DNA of 64,000 nucleotides, from NCBI GenBank assembly GCA_963930775.1, contig OZ005707.1:3968001-4032000 (forward strand), given 5' to 3'. Below, in pieces: positions 36,501-48,500 of this stretch. The notes beneath the pieces are model-generated. The model saw nothing but the letters and a program-made list of their open reading frames with translations. It searched no databases and was not told the origin of the DNA. Both the position numbers and the translations under genes were made by a program. Positions within the stretch are counted from its first letter, which is position 1, and every line of letters starts with the position of its first letter. This stretch comes from Cliona cf. orientalis (taxonomy: Eukaryota; Porifera; Demospongiae; Clionaida; Clionaidae).

Positions 36501-39500
36501 TATTCTCTAAAAACCTTCACAAAAGCCTATACTAGCGATTTAATTAGTGAACTATTAGCCAAAGGTCAAGCGTGTCCTACCTCCTCTGCTGTGTAGCATG
36601 TGATATTGTGTAGTGATGACTATGACATTGTTAATTACTACATGTACTTGATTGAGTGAGTGTGGTTACATGTACCATACCCTCGCGAAAGAGGGCCATG
36701 GGCGGTGCACCTTACATTGGGCCAAGATTGGGGGTGGGCCGATAATCGAGGTATCAGTATCGCATTTATACGTGAAGGAGTGCCCAGGTAAGTTACCCAC
36801 GCTAGCTTCATAAATTGAATAATAGCAGCGGCTACTATTGATTTCAGCCTTATTCAAGCACAGTTACCAATCCAGAGCATGGGCAGCCGCGATATTTCAC
36901 CGTGTGTCTTTGAGTGCAGCCCTATTATATTAAGTGGGCGTGGCTACGATCGCTATCCGTGTACGATTGTTTATTTCTGCTGAAACGTGGTATAAAGCTA
37001 GCTAGGCTTAGTTTTGCAGCTGTTACTTGATCTTTGTAGACTATGAAGTGACATTGTTCTCAGTTGCAATCTGCATGAATAAAACGAAGATTCTTTGTGG
37101 ACAACTTAACTGTTCGGTAAAACTTGCCGACGTTTCGACTAGATGCTCTAGTCATCCTCCCCTGAGGATGACTAGAGCATCTAGTCGAAACGTCGGGATG
37201 ACTAGAGCATCTAGTCGAAACGTCGGCAAGTTTTACCGAACAGTTAAGTTGTCTGCAAAGAATCTTCCTTTTATTCTTCATAGACTATTTGAAGTTCAGT
37301 CCTCATAAATCAGCCATTTGAGCTGCGTTTTCAAGGGCAGCTACACGTGGGCGCATGTTCGAGTAAACACTAGACCTTAGCAGGAAATTGAGCCCAAATT
37401 GGGGGGTGGGCCGACATTCCGTAGTGGGCCCTCTTTCGCGAGGGTACGGTAACTATTGGTGATAACCTGAACGGCTAAACCAACCATAACAATCCTCTGG
37501 TGATACACTAGCAAATGCCATCAACAAAGTGTGTTCAATGTCCTCGTGCTCTCAGAAATAACTTCACTGCCGAAAGTGGTTTCTCGATGGGGTTTAGGTT
37601 ATGGCAGTATGGGGGGAGGTGGACCAGTAATGCTCTAATACTCGATGTTAGTCTTTCGACACGTGCATTGTAGTGGCCATTACTACAACACTGTTATGGC
37701 ATCTTTTCTAGTACTTTGTTTCATCCACCAACACCAGCATATTGGGACTGTACTGCAACATATTTAGCCCTTAGCTCCTCACTTTGTTGGATAGCTATCA
37801 ATTTCAGTTTCTTGTGAGTAAATTTTGCCTGTTGTAGGAACCTACAGATGGTTGACTTGTGTACATGAGTACCCCGTGTTTTAAGTTCAAACTTATGTTC
37901 ATGAAGATAAATGCTATGCATTCTAGTGTGTTTGTGATATGTGTGGATTATATTTTTTATAGCTTTACTAAAGAAGATACTTCGTCACACTCCATCAAAG
38001 AGATATACCATTGACAAGATCAAAAGCAATGTATGGTATAGAAAGTAAGAGAAGCAATAATACTATAATATTATTGTATGTGTACACCTATCTCCCATAG
38101 TTCTAGATTACTGTGTTTATGCCAGTACATTGAGGTATTTACTGTGTTTATGCTAACAAAACGCATGATCTAATTAGCGCAAGAAAATTCGCGTTCTAGA
38201 ATTTTTCATAGTGTATCTTAATGGAGAGTGACGACCTTTACCAGAAATTCATGCGAAATTTAAAATTGTAATTATTTTTTTAGCTGCGTTCTATTAGTGG
38301 TTAATTTTTATGCTGACTTATACTAGAGCTCTGTATGTACAGCACATATTCCACGTGTTTTTTTTATCTTGAATGAATCTGTCTGCAAAAATCAATAAAA
38401 TTAATGCACTTGAGTGCAGAATCCTGACTGCTACATGAATGCATGCATGACTCGTGCGCATGTATGGCACGGCTCACTGTGTATGCATGCATGTTCAATA
38501 TCAGGAGTATTGAACTGCATACTCTGTACTTGAACATGTTTATGGTACTCTCTTCTCTTCGGAGTCTAGGAGTAGGGTAAGGCACATGGCTGTTGACGAT
38601 CTTTACTATGCTAGGTTCTGCACAGGTAATGACTTAGAACTGACAGCAGCTAATGTCTATCGAAATATCACGTGGGACTGAGCCTAACTATTTATTTTCA
38701 TATGTGCTATAGTATGGAATCAAATTCTGAAGAACAGATGATGTTGCATATTACTGCCTAAAAGAGGAGCTTTCAAACTAGACTTCTGTAGAGCCCAAAT
38801 TCTTTGTAGTCTGTTATCATCAGCATGAAAATTGCCAAATCTTGAGATCTAGGCATCTGATCGTGAGCACAAATCCATCAAGATTATCAAAAAATTTGCT
38901 TACTATGTTTCGAGTCGTTTGGTAAGGCCGACAGTCATTGCAAACACTGTTTTTTATTGGTCACCCCATCAACCCTGCTCCTTCGTGCATTCTGCTCACC
39001 CGCACGTGCATTGAAACACTGGCTTCAGTATGCTTTGGATTGATGGACTCAGTGCACAAGTGTCAAATACAGCCTTTTGTTAGTCACCATAGCAACGTCT
39101 ATTGATAGTGCCTACTCATAGTCTCACTAGCTGGTGACATCAATGTATAGTACTTGTAGGCCATGTGTTGACTGCTCGTGCACACAACTAACTGGCCTAG
39201 TATAAGTACTGGTACTAGATTGTTGAAGTTGTTGAAACTCAACAGCTAGATCTAACTTGCACTAGTATTAGATTTCACCACAAAACAAACTTTAACTTCA
39301 CAATAGTCATTGATATCTTAGACAGCAATTAAAATGCAAACATACTGATTTTTTATACAGAATAAAACTGTTTTAAGAGAATATTCTATAAGAAAAACTG
39401 GTATTACCCAACAGATGAAACGATGCTGACATACTAACCAAAAGCCAGGTTTATAGTTAGCAAAAACTTCGTAAAATGGCTGGAATAGTTGCAATGCTTC

Positions 39501-42500
39501 AACATTTTGTCAGCAAGTGAGGAGTGATAAAAATGTTCCCTTTGGCACACGGTCAACTTAGTTTGGTGTTGAGTTGTGCAATACTTGATGCTTTCATATG
39601 TGATGGTGACTTAGCAACTTTTTGGTGTGAATCTTATTTTTGCTCAGTTTCACCATTCCATTGGAACTGAGGATTACTTACTTGCCTTGATTGATTATTT
39701 TCAAAAATTGTAGTTGCTTCGGCTAGAGCACTGCCCAAATCAGTTGCGAGTTGTCTCGTCCATATTGCTTTTGAGCTGAACTTGCTAAAGCCACAATCTT
39801 CTTCCTTTGCAGAAGATAAAGTTACTAATGACTGTTTCTTGCTTCTCCAACTCACTGGACCTCTACTAATCCGGAATAAATGTCCAGACGTTGATCTTCT
39901 GTTATCATGATCCCCCACCCAGTCTGCACCAATGCACCTAGCTTTGTGTATAGTATGCCGAGATTGGTTGTACCTTTACGATATTGCATGATGTGTTTTA
40001 CACCAGAGTGGATAGTTTGAGGAGAATTTTGCCATATGTAGCGTACAGCAAAATTAATGTGACGTCTGGCCTTGTAGCTACAGATAAATGTAGGAGACTT
40101 CCAATTTCTGACGGATAGACTTGTTGATCAATGCATTAGTTGTCTTCAGTTGCTTGAACAAATTTCATGCTAGTATCAGTGGGTGCGCTCACAGGTTTTT
40201 CTTCATTCATTTCTGACTTTCTCAAGCTTTCTGCGTAAGCTGGCTGACCTATCCTGATGTCACCAGTCTTCCCTCTGCTGAATCTTCATGCCTAGAAAGT
40301 AGTACTAGTCTCCCATATCCAAATTTCTTTGTGAGAGTATCCTTTCATTCTCTGCCAGATGATGTCATCAATGTAAGCTCCAACAAAGAAAGCTTCTCCT
40401 ATCGCACAAATTCCATCATTGTGCAGTACTGTATTCCAGCAGCAAGGGGATTGCTTAGCCCATAATGCTTTCAATTTGTAGACCAAGTGCTCCTGACCCT
40501 ATAGCAACGAAATCCTGTGGCTGTCTCTTATAGACCTCTTCCTCCAATTCGCCATTTAGGAAGGCTATTGCAGGGCCATACCTAGCATAGGGGCAAGGAG
40601 AGCAAGTTGCCCCCTACTAATGCTCGACAATATTAGTCGTTCTAGTTCAAGTCAGTTCTCTTTAATTTAGACTTACTAAATTGAGTGCTGTAAGCAGCTA
40701 CACTGGGACCAAGTCGATCTTCCTGTTAGTGCCCCCTGTCACATGATCAATTGATCAGCTGACAATCGTGCCATATGTGGATGCCTATGCTATAGGACTA
40801 TAGACAAATGCTGATAATAAATAATACTGTACTATATCTACCTAATATTATACTGCTATTATTGGAGTGTGTGTGTTCTTGAAAATAAATTTTACTTTCA
40901 GGACATTGATCACCTACTGAGCCTAGTACCAAAATGTACCCGAAATACATCTTTGAGCACCTAAAAATCAAAATATTCTGGGAGAGCATGCCCCCCAGAC
41001 CCCCTAGATTTGTGTCGCAAGCGACTCACCACACTAGTTCTGAGATCAATAATAATTATTTGCCCCCCCCCCCCCCCCCGAAAATAGTCTGTATGGCCTT
41101 GTATTGTGACATCAAATTGGTGAAGTTTCAAACCATACTGTATTGCCATAGTGTGAAGTGATTCAAGCGTGATCACTGGGCAAAAAAGATTCATCGTAGT
41201 CACTTCTAAACTTTTTTGAGAATCTGGGCCACTAGTCGTGCTTTTATAACGTTTGAGTGATCCATCAGCATCTTTCTTTACTTTGTACTCCTATTTGCTT
41301 CCAACTGCCTTTCTGCCCTTGGTAGCTCATCTAATTCCCATACTTCATTGTCTTTAAGAAATTTCATTTCTTTCTCTATTACATCTTGCAATTTTTCTCG
41401 ATCAGAACTAGCAAATACAGTTCATGATACTCTGGTGGTCGTTTCTCTCTACTTGATCTCCTGAGTATTGGTTCAGAATTTGTTGAGGGTACTTCTTGGT
41501 AGTCACTATCGGCTTCTCCCATTTTCAAAATCTTGTTACTTGATGCTTCGTTCTTGCGCATGATCAGTTGACTCTTGCTTGAATCCTCTTTTATTTCATT
41601 TACTTGGCCATCCTTGTAGCTACTCTGTCAGCCAACGTAGCAAGCAATTGGATCATGGATACAGGAGCAACTTACCACACGAGTATTGATCCAAGTGTTT
41701 ACAAAGCTCAAAAGTCTACAGCCACCACAGAAGGAAACTCTTGGAGATGGGTTACTGGGCAAGGAATAGTGAAACTGACGAATAGCTGGCCAAGCGGAAA
41801 ATCAAAAGAAGATGAATGGTGTGCTTCTTGTGCTGAATCTGTCGTGCAATCTGAGTGTATCGAAGGCTGCAAAAGCACTGAATTCAATGATCAAATCTTT
41901 GGTCATTTCCTTGAATAGAAAGCACTAATTGAAAAATCTGGTGGTCTCAAATTGAAAGATAATAGTGGAGAGTACACATCAGTCTGCACGCTTTCTTTAC
42001 CCGATTACCGTATAATCTGATTAATAAGCGCATGCGCTAAACGGAACGACAGTATGCGCTTAATAAAGGATATGCGCTTGTATGGCACATAGCCACGCCC
42101 ACAAACGTTTGGGCACGTGATGGATGCGAGGCCTGCTCGCGCTATACGCTAGTGCTAGCTGGCTCTATCGATCGAGCGCTTTAGCGTTTACAGCTGCCGC
42201 TCAAGACGACCAGTGCTGGTGATTTGTCTGAAACTCGATCTTTTTGCATGATATGGCCATCATTTCTCCAAAGATTTCTGGACTCCACAATGTCATACTT
42301 TCCAGCCGGTCAAGGTCAGGTTCATAGAACGCCACGCCTATTAAGCGCATGCGCTTAATAAGCAATAGCTTGTACGAGAAGAGAGGATGCGCTTAATAAA
42401 TAATGTGCGCTTAATAGCGAGGTGCGCTTAATAACCAGAGTTTACGGTATGTCATCACAAATTGACCATGCGAGTATGCAAGAAATGGAGTAGCTACAGT

Positions 42501-45500
42501 ATCAGCATGTTTTTTCTTTATAAGAACGGCTCTGAAGGGTGGATCAGTGCTTCGAGGTAAGAAGTAAGATTATATTTTCATATGATGTTCTGTATTTCTA
42601 TAAATTTTTATTCTTTCCCCGATTTTTCACGGGAAATGCTGAACTAGCAATTTGGCCAACTTTGATTTTTGCTTGTTTTTGGGCCAAGGTAGCTGAAGCT
42701 ATTTTCGCTAGACATAACATTAGTTAAGGTTACGGGATAGTATTCGACGCACAATTTATAAATGATTGTGCACGGACACAGTTCACGTATGTTTTAATGC
42801 GGTTTAGTTGGAAACACGAACGAATGTCGACCATTTCCAGTTGTAAACAAGAGTTCAAATTTCTGCATCAACTTTTGAAGACCAGAGGCTCGAACGAACT
42901 GACTTCGCTGTCATTCACGATAGTCCATCGATCGGAGCAGGGCCAAGTATAGCGCTTTTTCGAAAACTCTAAGATGGTGAGTCGTCAGACAAGGTTTTGT
43001 CCTGGAGGGCCGCCATTAAGCGAGTCACATGGCAGCTGAGCAGTAAGTTTTTATGTTCGCTTTCTGTTTGTATAGCTCGGCAGAGTTCAAATACTATACT
43101 TGGCCCTGTAGAGACTCGTAAGCTATCGTTACGTTTGTATGTCATTACATAGAGGCTGTTTACCTTGGCAAAAACTGACGCAGAAAATTGCAAAAGTTAC
43201 CCGCGCTTGCAGACAGACAGTGGCAGGTTTGCTTTTCGTTTTTGTGGACCATGGGGCAGGCATCAGGAGAGCTACTTACCTGTGCCTTGACTGTGCAAAG
43301 AACGTGGACAAAAACTGGAATATAACTGTTTCATTTATTATTCATGTGAACTTTGACCATGCGTGGGTGGAACACTATCCTGTAACCTTAAGCATGTAAA
43401 GAAGTGCGTGTATGACTGAATAACATGGACTTCTTACAGATAGTGAGATACAGCACCCTTGATTATCGAGATATTTTGTGGCCACGCTACTCTTGCTGAA
43501 CAGAGGGAGGCCTGGAGTTCCAACACAGGACAGATGAAGACTACTGGACTCCATGAAGATACAAAACATTTCTCAGTTTCATACCCTGTACAGTTTTGTT
43601 GTTGTGTAATAAAGTACAGTGCCCATTCCCGGTATAACAATTACTTATCGTGCGTGCGGTAAGAGTGCTCCGTTGCTGACATCATAATTGAACATGGGCG
43701 CTGCAGTGCATGTGTGTAATGAAATCAGGCCAAATCTATACCCTGTGTGCAGACTGCATTGAAAAAATTATCTATCTGAAGTCTGAGGGAATACGGTGTG
43801 AATGTACAATGCAGAAACGCCAGGACAGAATGGTGTGGCTGAGAGACTGAACAGAACACTCATTGAAAAGGTAAGTTCAATGCTGATCGATGCTACATAA
43901 ATTTTGGGCTGAAGCCCTATCTACAGCTGTATATTCAAAGACCAAGTACGTGTCTTAAAGAAATTACTCTTTGCAAAGGAAGCCAAAAAAGTTGATCACC
44001 TGCGTATCTTTAGATATGACCCTTATGTCCACATTCCAAGTGATGAAAGAAGCAAGCTCAGTTCTAAGCCAAGAAATCCTTTCTCATGTCACAGTGGTGG
44101 AAATGGAACCAAAGGTTATTGACAATACGATCCACAGTGAATCTACGATCAGGATGCATCACCTTCACTAAATAAACCACTATCATTGTTTTGCAGCTTG
44201 CATGCAGCCTTGTTAGCCTACTGCTTCATATCTTATTTAGCCTTGCTTTCATCTTCAGCTCGAGTACGACAGTAACATAGGGATGTGACTAAACTTGACT
44301 GATACATGATTCCTTGGACAATCAGCTGCCATTGCGTTAGTCAGTGCTTCACTGTCATCTCGATATCACTTTTTTGCTTCTCGTGTAGTATTATTCGTTT
44401 CGTAACAATTACCATTTTTGGCAGGGCAGTAACCAGCATATTAAAAGAATTGGGAAATACTGGCATCACTGGTGTCACTAGAAGCACTGACATTACTGCT
44501 AACATTAGCAAGCACTGGCGGTGTTACTGTAAACAATGACTTCTGCCATGTACCCAAAAATGGACATTTTATCAGCCAAGTAATGCTCGTGACTACTATT
44601 TAACTGCTTGCTGCTGACTGAAACATGAAGCCAAACCAGAACGTGAGATAGTTACTACAACCAAGTATAGGTAGTAGCAGTCCATATCTTCCTGCATATT
44701 ACACAGGGTTTCATTTAGGATTTTTATCATTGCAGAATGCGGACTATAAGTATTTTTTCATCCACAAAGAATAACGTAGTGCTCATTAACTACTCAATGT
44801 ACCCGAGTTGACAGGTGTGGAAGGTAGCTCTAGGATAGTATGGGATGACCCACTTGGTACTTAGACTGTAGCTGCCTAAGGATGGCTGCTGGATACCAGT
44901 GGCTGACTGCTGACTAATCCATCTAAGACCAAGGATGGCCAGTGTCCTGGACCTGCTGTTGAGGGTTGTGCCCTGTCCATCATAAGCGACATAATAGTCT
45001 TCTTGTTGCCGTCTGCGTACTCTGGCTCCATCAGACTTGGAGAAGAAATATAAGATTCACTTTTGTGCCCTGTCCATCATAAGTGACTTAATAGTCTTCT
45101 TGTTGCCCTCTGCGTACTCTGGCTCCATCAGGCTTGGAGAAAAAAAATATAAGATTCACTTTTGTGACCATGAAACTTATAAGCATCAGCTCAAGCTCAA
45201 TAATATTCTTTATGTGGCTAAAAAAAGGATATGTGGTATAGAGGTACGGAGTTCTGAAACTTGTGCAACGGATCTCCAGACATGGAAAATTTGACTCAGC
45301 TGTGCTACTTGGACTTGCCATCTGAAAAATTGATAGACTGTAACTGCCTCATGATCATTCTATTTTTAGCCTGTCCCATGCGCCATTCTCCATACTCTAA
45401 TTGAAGGGTGTGGTTTGCTCGCTTGCACCCAATGCATTATTAGATTTGCAATGTTGCTTGAAATTAAAAGCCCACCCTCAGTTTTCAAATCGTGCAATTA

Positions 45501-48500
45501 AAATCTGACCTACAGTAATAGGTGTTTGGAGGTGCTAGAGTGCTAATTTGACATAGGAAACACCTAAATCTTTCTGTAACCTTAATGCAGTAAGACCTGC
45601 CCACTAATTATAGTACTCTCTCTCTACTCACTGATCCAGATTAAGGTTACTGTCAACAATTTCATGAATAATTATTTAGATCAATAAAACACTCGAACAG
45701 AGTTAGCTATATAAACTTCTAGTCTGTTCCAGCCTTCTTGTTTCTGCTACTCCTACCCTAAAGCTTACTTGAACGATATCCTCTGGTCATGGTCTGTGCG
45801 AGCAATTCACCATTGTTTCACAAGTTTTCACATCAGTTTTTTTGCTTAGACATTGCCAGTCTAGCTACGGCCTCCACTTTCAGCAGCAAGCTTTCATCAC
45901 TCTCGAGGGCCACAGGTAACGTTTTGCTTCAAAGCCATTCCTCTCTTGATACTTGACGAAGCGCTGGTGTGAGTGGCTCCTTTAACTGAACCGCTGCGCA
46001 TAAAGTCGGCCATAACCCAGCTCTTGAATATGCTAAATGGAAATTGAAACGTGTGACCCTGCCTCTATCGTTGCAGAATTAGAACAGACTATATTTACGG
46101 TATCCTAGATTTTAACTACACGAAAGCTGACGTGAAACTTTAAGCTGCATTTTGTCTAATCCAGCGATGCCTCACCAGCTGTCTGTTTATGGATCTGTAG
46201 TAACTCATTCTTGGTCTTCGGAAGTTCTAAAATTAAGTTGTTAATACTGAAATCTGATTGGACCAAGGAGTCTCATATACCACTTGTAAAACTTCTATAA
46301 ACACTTGTAAAAGATTGATCAAGAATTATTTATTATAGATTTTGTGGCCAAATTAAACACTAAGTAGAAAAAAAAAAAGATTTCTGCAATAAATAATGTT
46401 TGGGGGAATTGGGAGCACTTGGGGAGATAATTTTTATACGGGCACGCAGAATGGATCGAAATACAAGATTTGATGACAGATTTTTTTGATTCACACCTTA
46501 GAATTAAGTTATGGCCCTTTGAAGTTTCCCCATATGTTTGTATAGGGAAGCCATGCGTTTGCAATGTTTTCCGCCCACGCGCTACGTGAAAAACGGGGAA
46601 TACCCGTGGTGTGCGTTATTTAGAAAATTTCTCAAAATTGCAGTAAAGCTTGTTTGCTTGCTTTGTATGGCTCTACTGTGCATCCTAGGTGTATTATGTG
46701 GTTTTCTGGACATTTTTTTTCTGCTTAGTGTTCTGGTCGCCTTGTTACACACTAAGTAGAAAAAAAAAGCAAATTTAAATAATTAAATAATCTAATTCAT
46801 GGGGGGTTAGGGAGCACTTGGGGGGATAATTTTTACATGGGCACGCAGAATGGGTCGAAACTAGAGATTTGACCTGAAAGAATTTTGATTCACACCTTAG
46901 AATTAAAGTTACGGCACTTTGAAGTATCCCCATATGTTTGTATAGGAAGCCATGTTTGCCCGTAAAAAAAATTACGGGCGCGCGGGGTACGTTGACGACC
47001 CTTTACCAAACATTGTATACATTGCTATTTGGATGCCTGCTTGCATTGTAGGGTTCTACTATGCATCCGGCTCGATTGTGTGGTTGTTTTCGGACCATTT
47101 TTTTTCTGCTTAGTGTGTGGTCCCCTTGTTACACACTAAGTAGAAAAAAAAACAATATTTTAAATAATTAATTCAGGGGGGAATTGGGAGCACTTGGGGA
47201 CATAATTTTTGTACGGGCACGCAGAATGGATTAAATCTAGAGATTAATTTGACCTTTAGGAATTTTGATTCACGCCTTAGAATTAAAGTTATGGCCCTTT
47301 AAAGTTTTCCCATATGTTTGTATAGGGAAGCCATGCGTTTGCAATGTTTTCCGCCCACGCACTACGTGAAAAACGGGGAATACCCGTGGTGTGCGTTATT
47401 TAGAAAATTTCTGAAAATTGGAGTATAGGCTGTTTACTTGCTTTGTATGGCTCTACTGTGCATCCTAGGTGTATTATGTGGTTTTCTGGACTATTTTTTT
47501 CTGCTTAGTGTGCACGCTAGCTTGAAAAAAAAAATTATACACTAAGTAGAAAAAAAAAAGATTTATATAATTAATTAATGTTTGGGGGGGTTTGGGGAGA
47601 TAATTTTTACATGGGCACGCAGAATGGGTCGAAATTAGAGATTTGACCCTGGGGAATTTTGATTCACACCTTAGAATTAAAGTTACGGGCCTTTGAAGTT
47701 ACCCCATATGTTTGTATAGGAAGCCATGCATTTGCAATGTTTTCCGCCCACGCGATACGTGAGGGGCGGAGCCACGCGCGCACATTAACGTGACGACCAT
47801 TACCCACTATGATCAAAATTGATGTATAAGCTGCCTGCTTGCATTGTATGGCTCTACTATGCATCCAGCTCAACTATGTGGCGGTTTTCGAACAATTTTT
47901 TTCTGCTTAGTGTTCTGGTCGCCTTGTTACACACTAAGTAGAAAAAAAAAAAGATCTTAAAACTGAAAAAAGATTAGAGCACTAGGAAGAATTTCAGGCC
48001 ATAATTTTGATACGGGCACGCAGAATGGATCGAAACAAGAAGTTTAATCTTTTTAGATTTTTGATTCACGCCTTTAAATTAAAGATACACCCCCTAGAGT
48101 GTTCCCATATGTTTGTATAGGAAGCCATGCACTTGCAATGTTTGCCCATAAAAAAAATTACGGGCGCGCGGGGTACGTTGACGACCCTTTACCAAACATT
48201 GTACATATGGCTATTTTGATACCTGCTCGCATTGTATGGCTCTACTATGCATCCGGCTCGATTATGTGGTGGTTTTTGGACCATTTTTTTCTGCTTAGTG
48301 TGTGGTTCCCTTGAAAAAAAAAAAATGGATTGCATTTGTATGGCTTCTGTATTATCTAGCACGTTTAGATTCTAGCAACTATACCTAAAAGCTTGATACA
48401 TTAACTGCTACCTAGCAACAACCCTAACCATAGGCAACAGTGAGGAGTCAGGATCGTATTAACAGTATCTGTTGATCTCATTTGAGGTCTTCTAATGGGC

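Noticed and set aside
37514..37700. Plus-strand ORF starting [11 protein letters not shown] as a second zinc-ribbon gene
   Set aside because: The opposite strand reads [12 protein letters not shown] and other Tc1 transposase features; the plus frame is its antisense shadow.
46538..46759. Membrane-protein-like ORF rich in Leu/Cys in array unit 1
   Set aside because: The frame is not kept in the other four units and hydrophobicity comes from T-rich sequence.
46358..48300. CRISPR array
   Set aside because: The units are 370 bp, spacers are alike, and the context is a eukaryotic intron.
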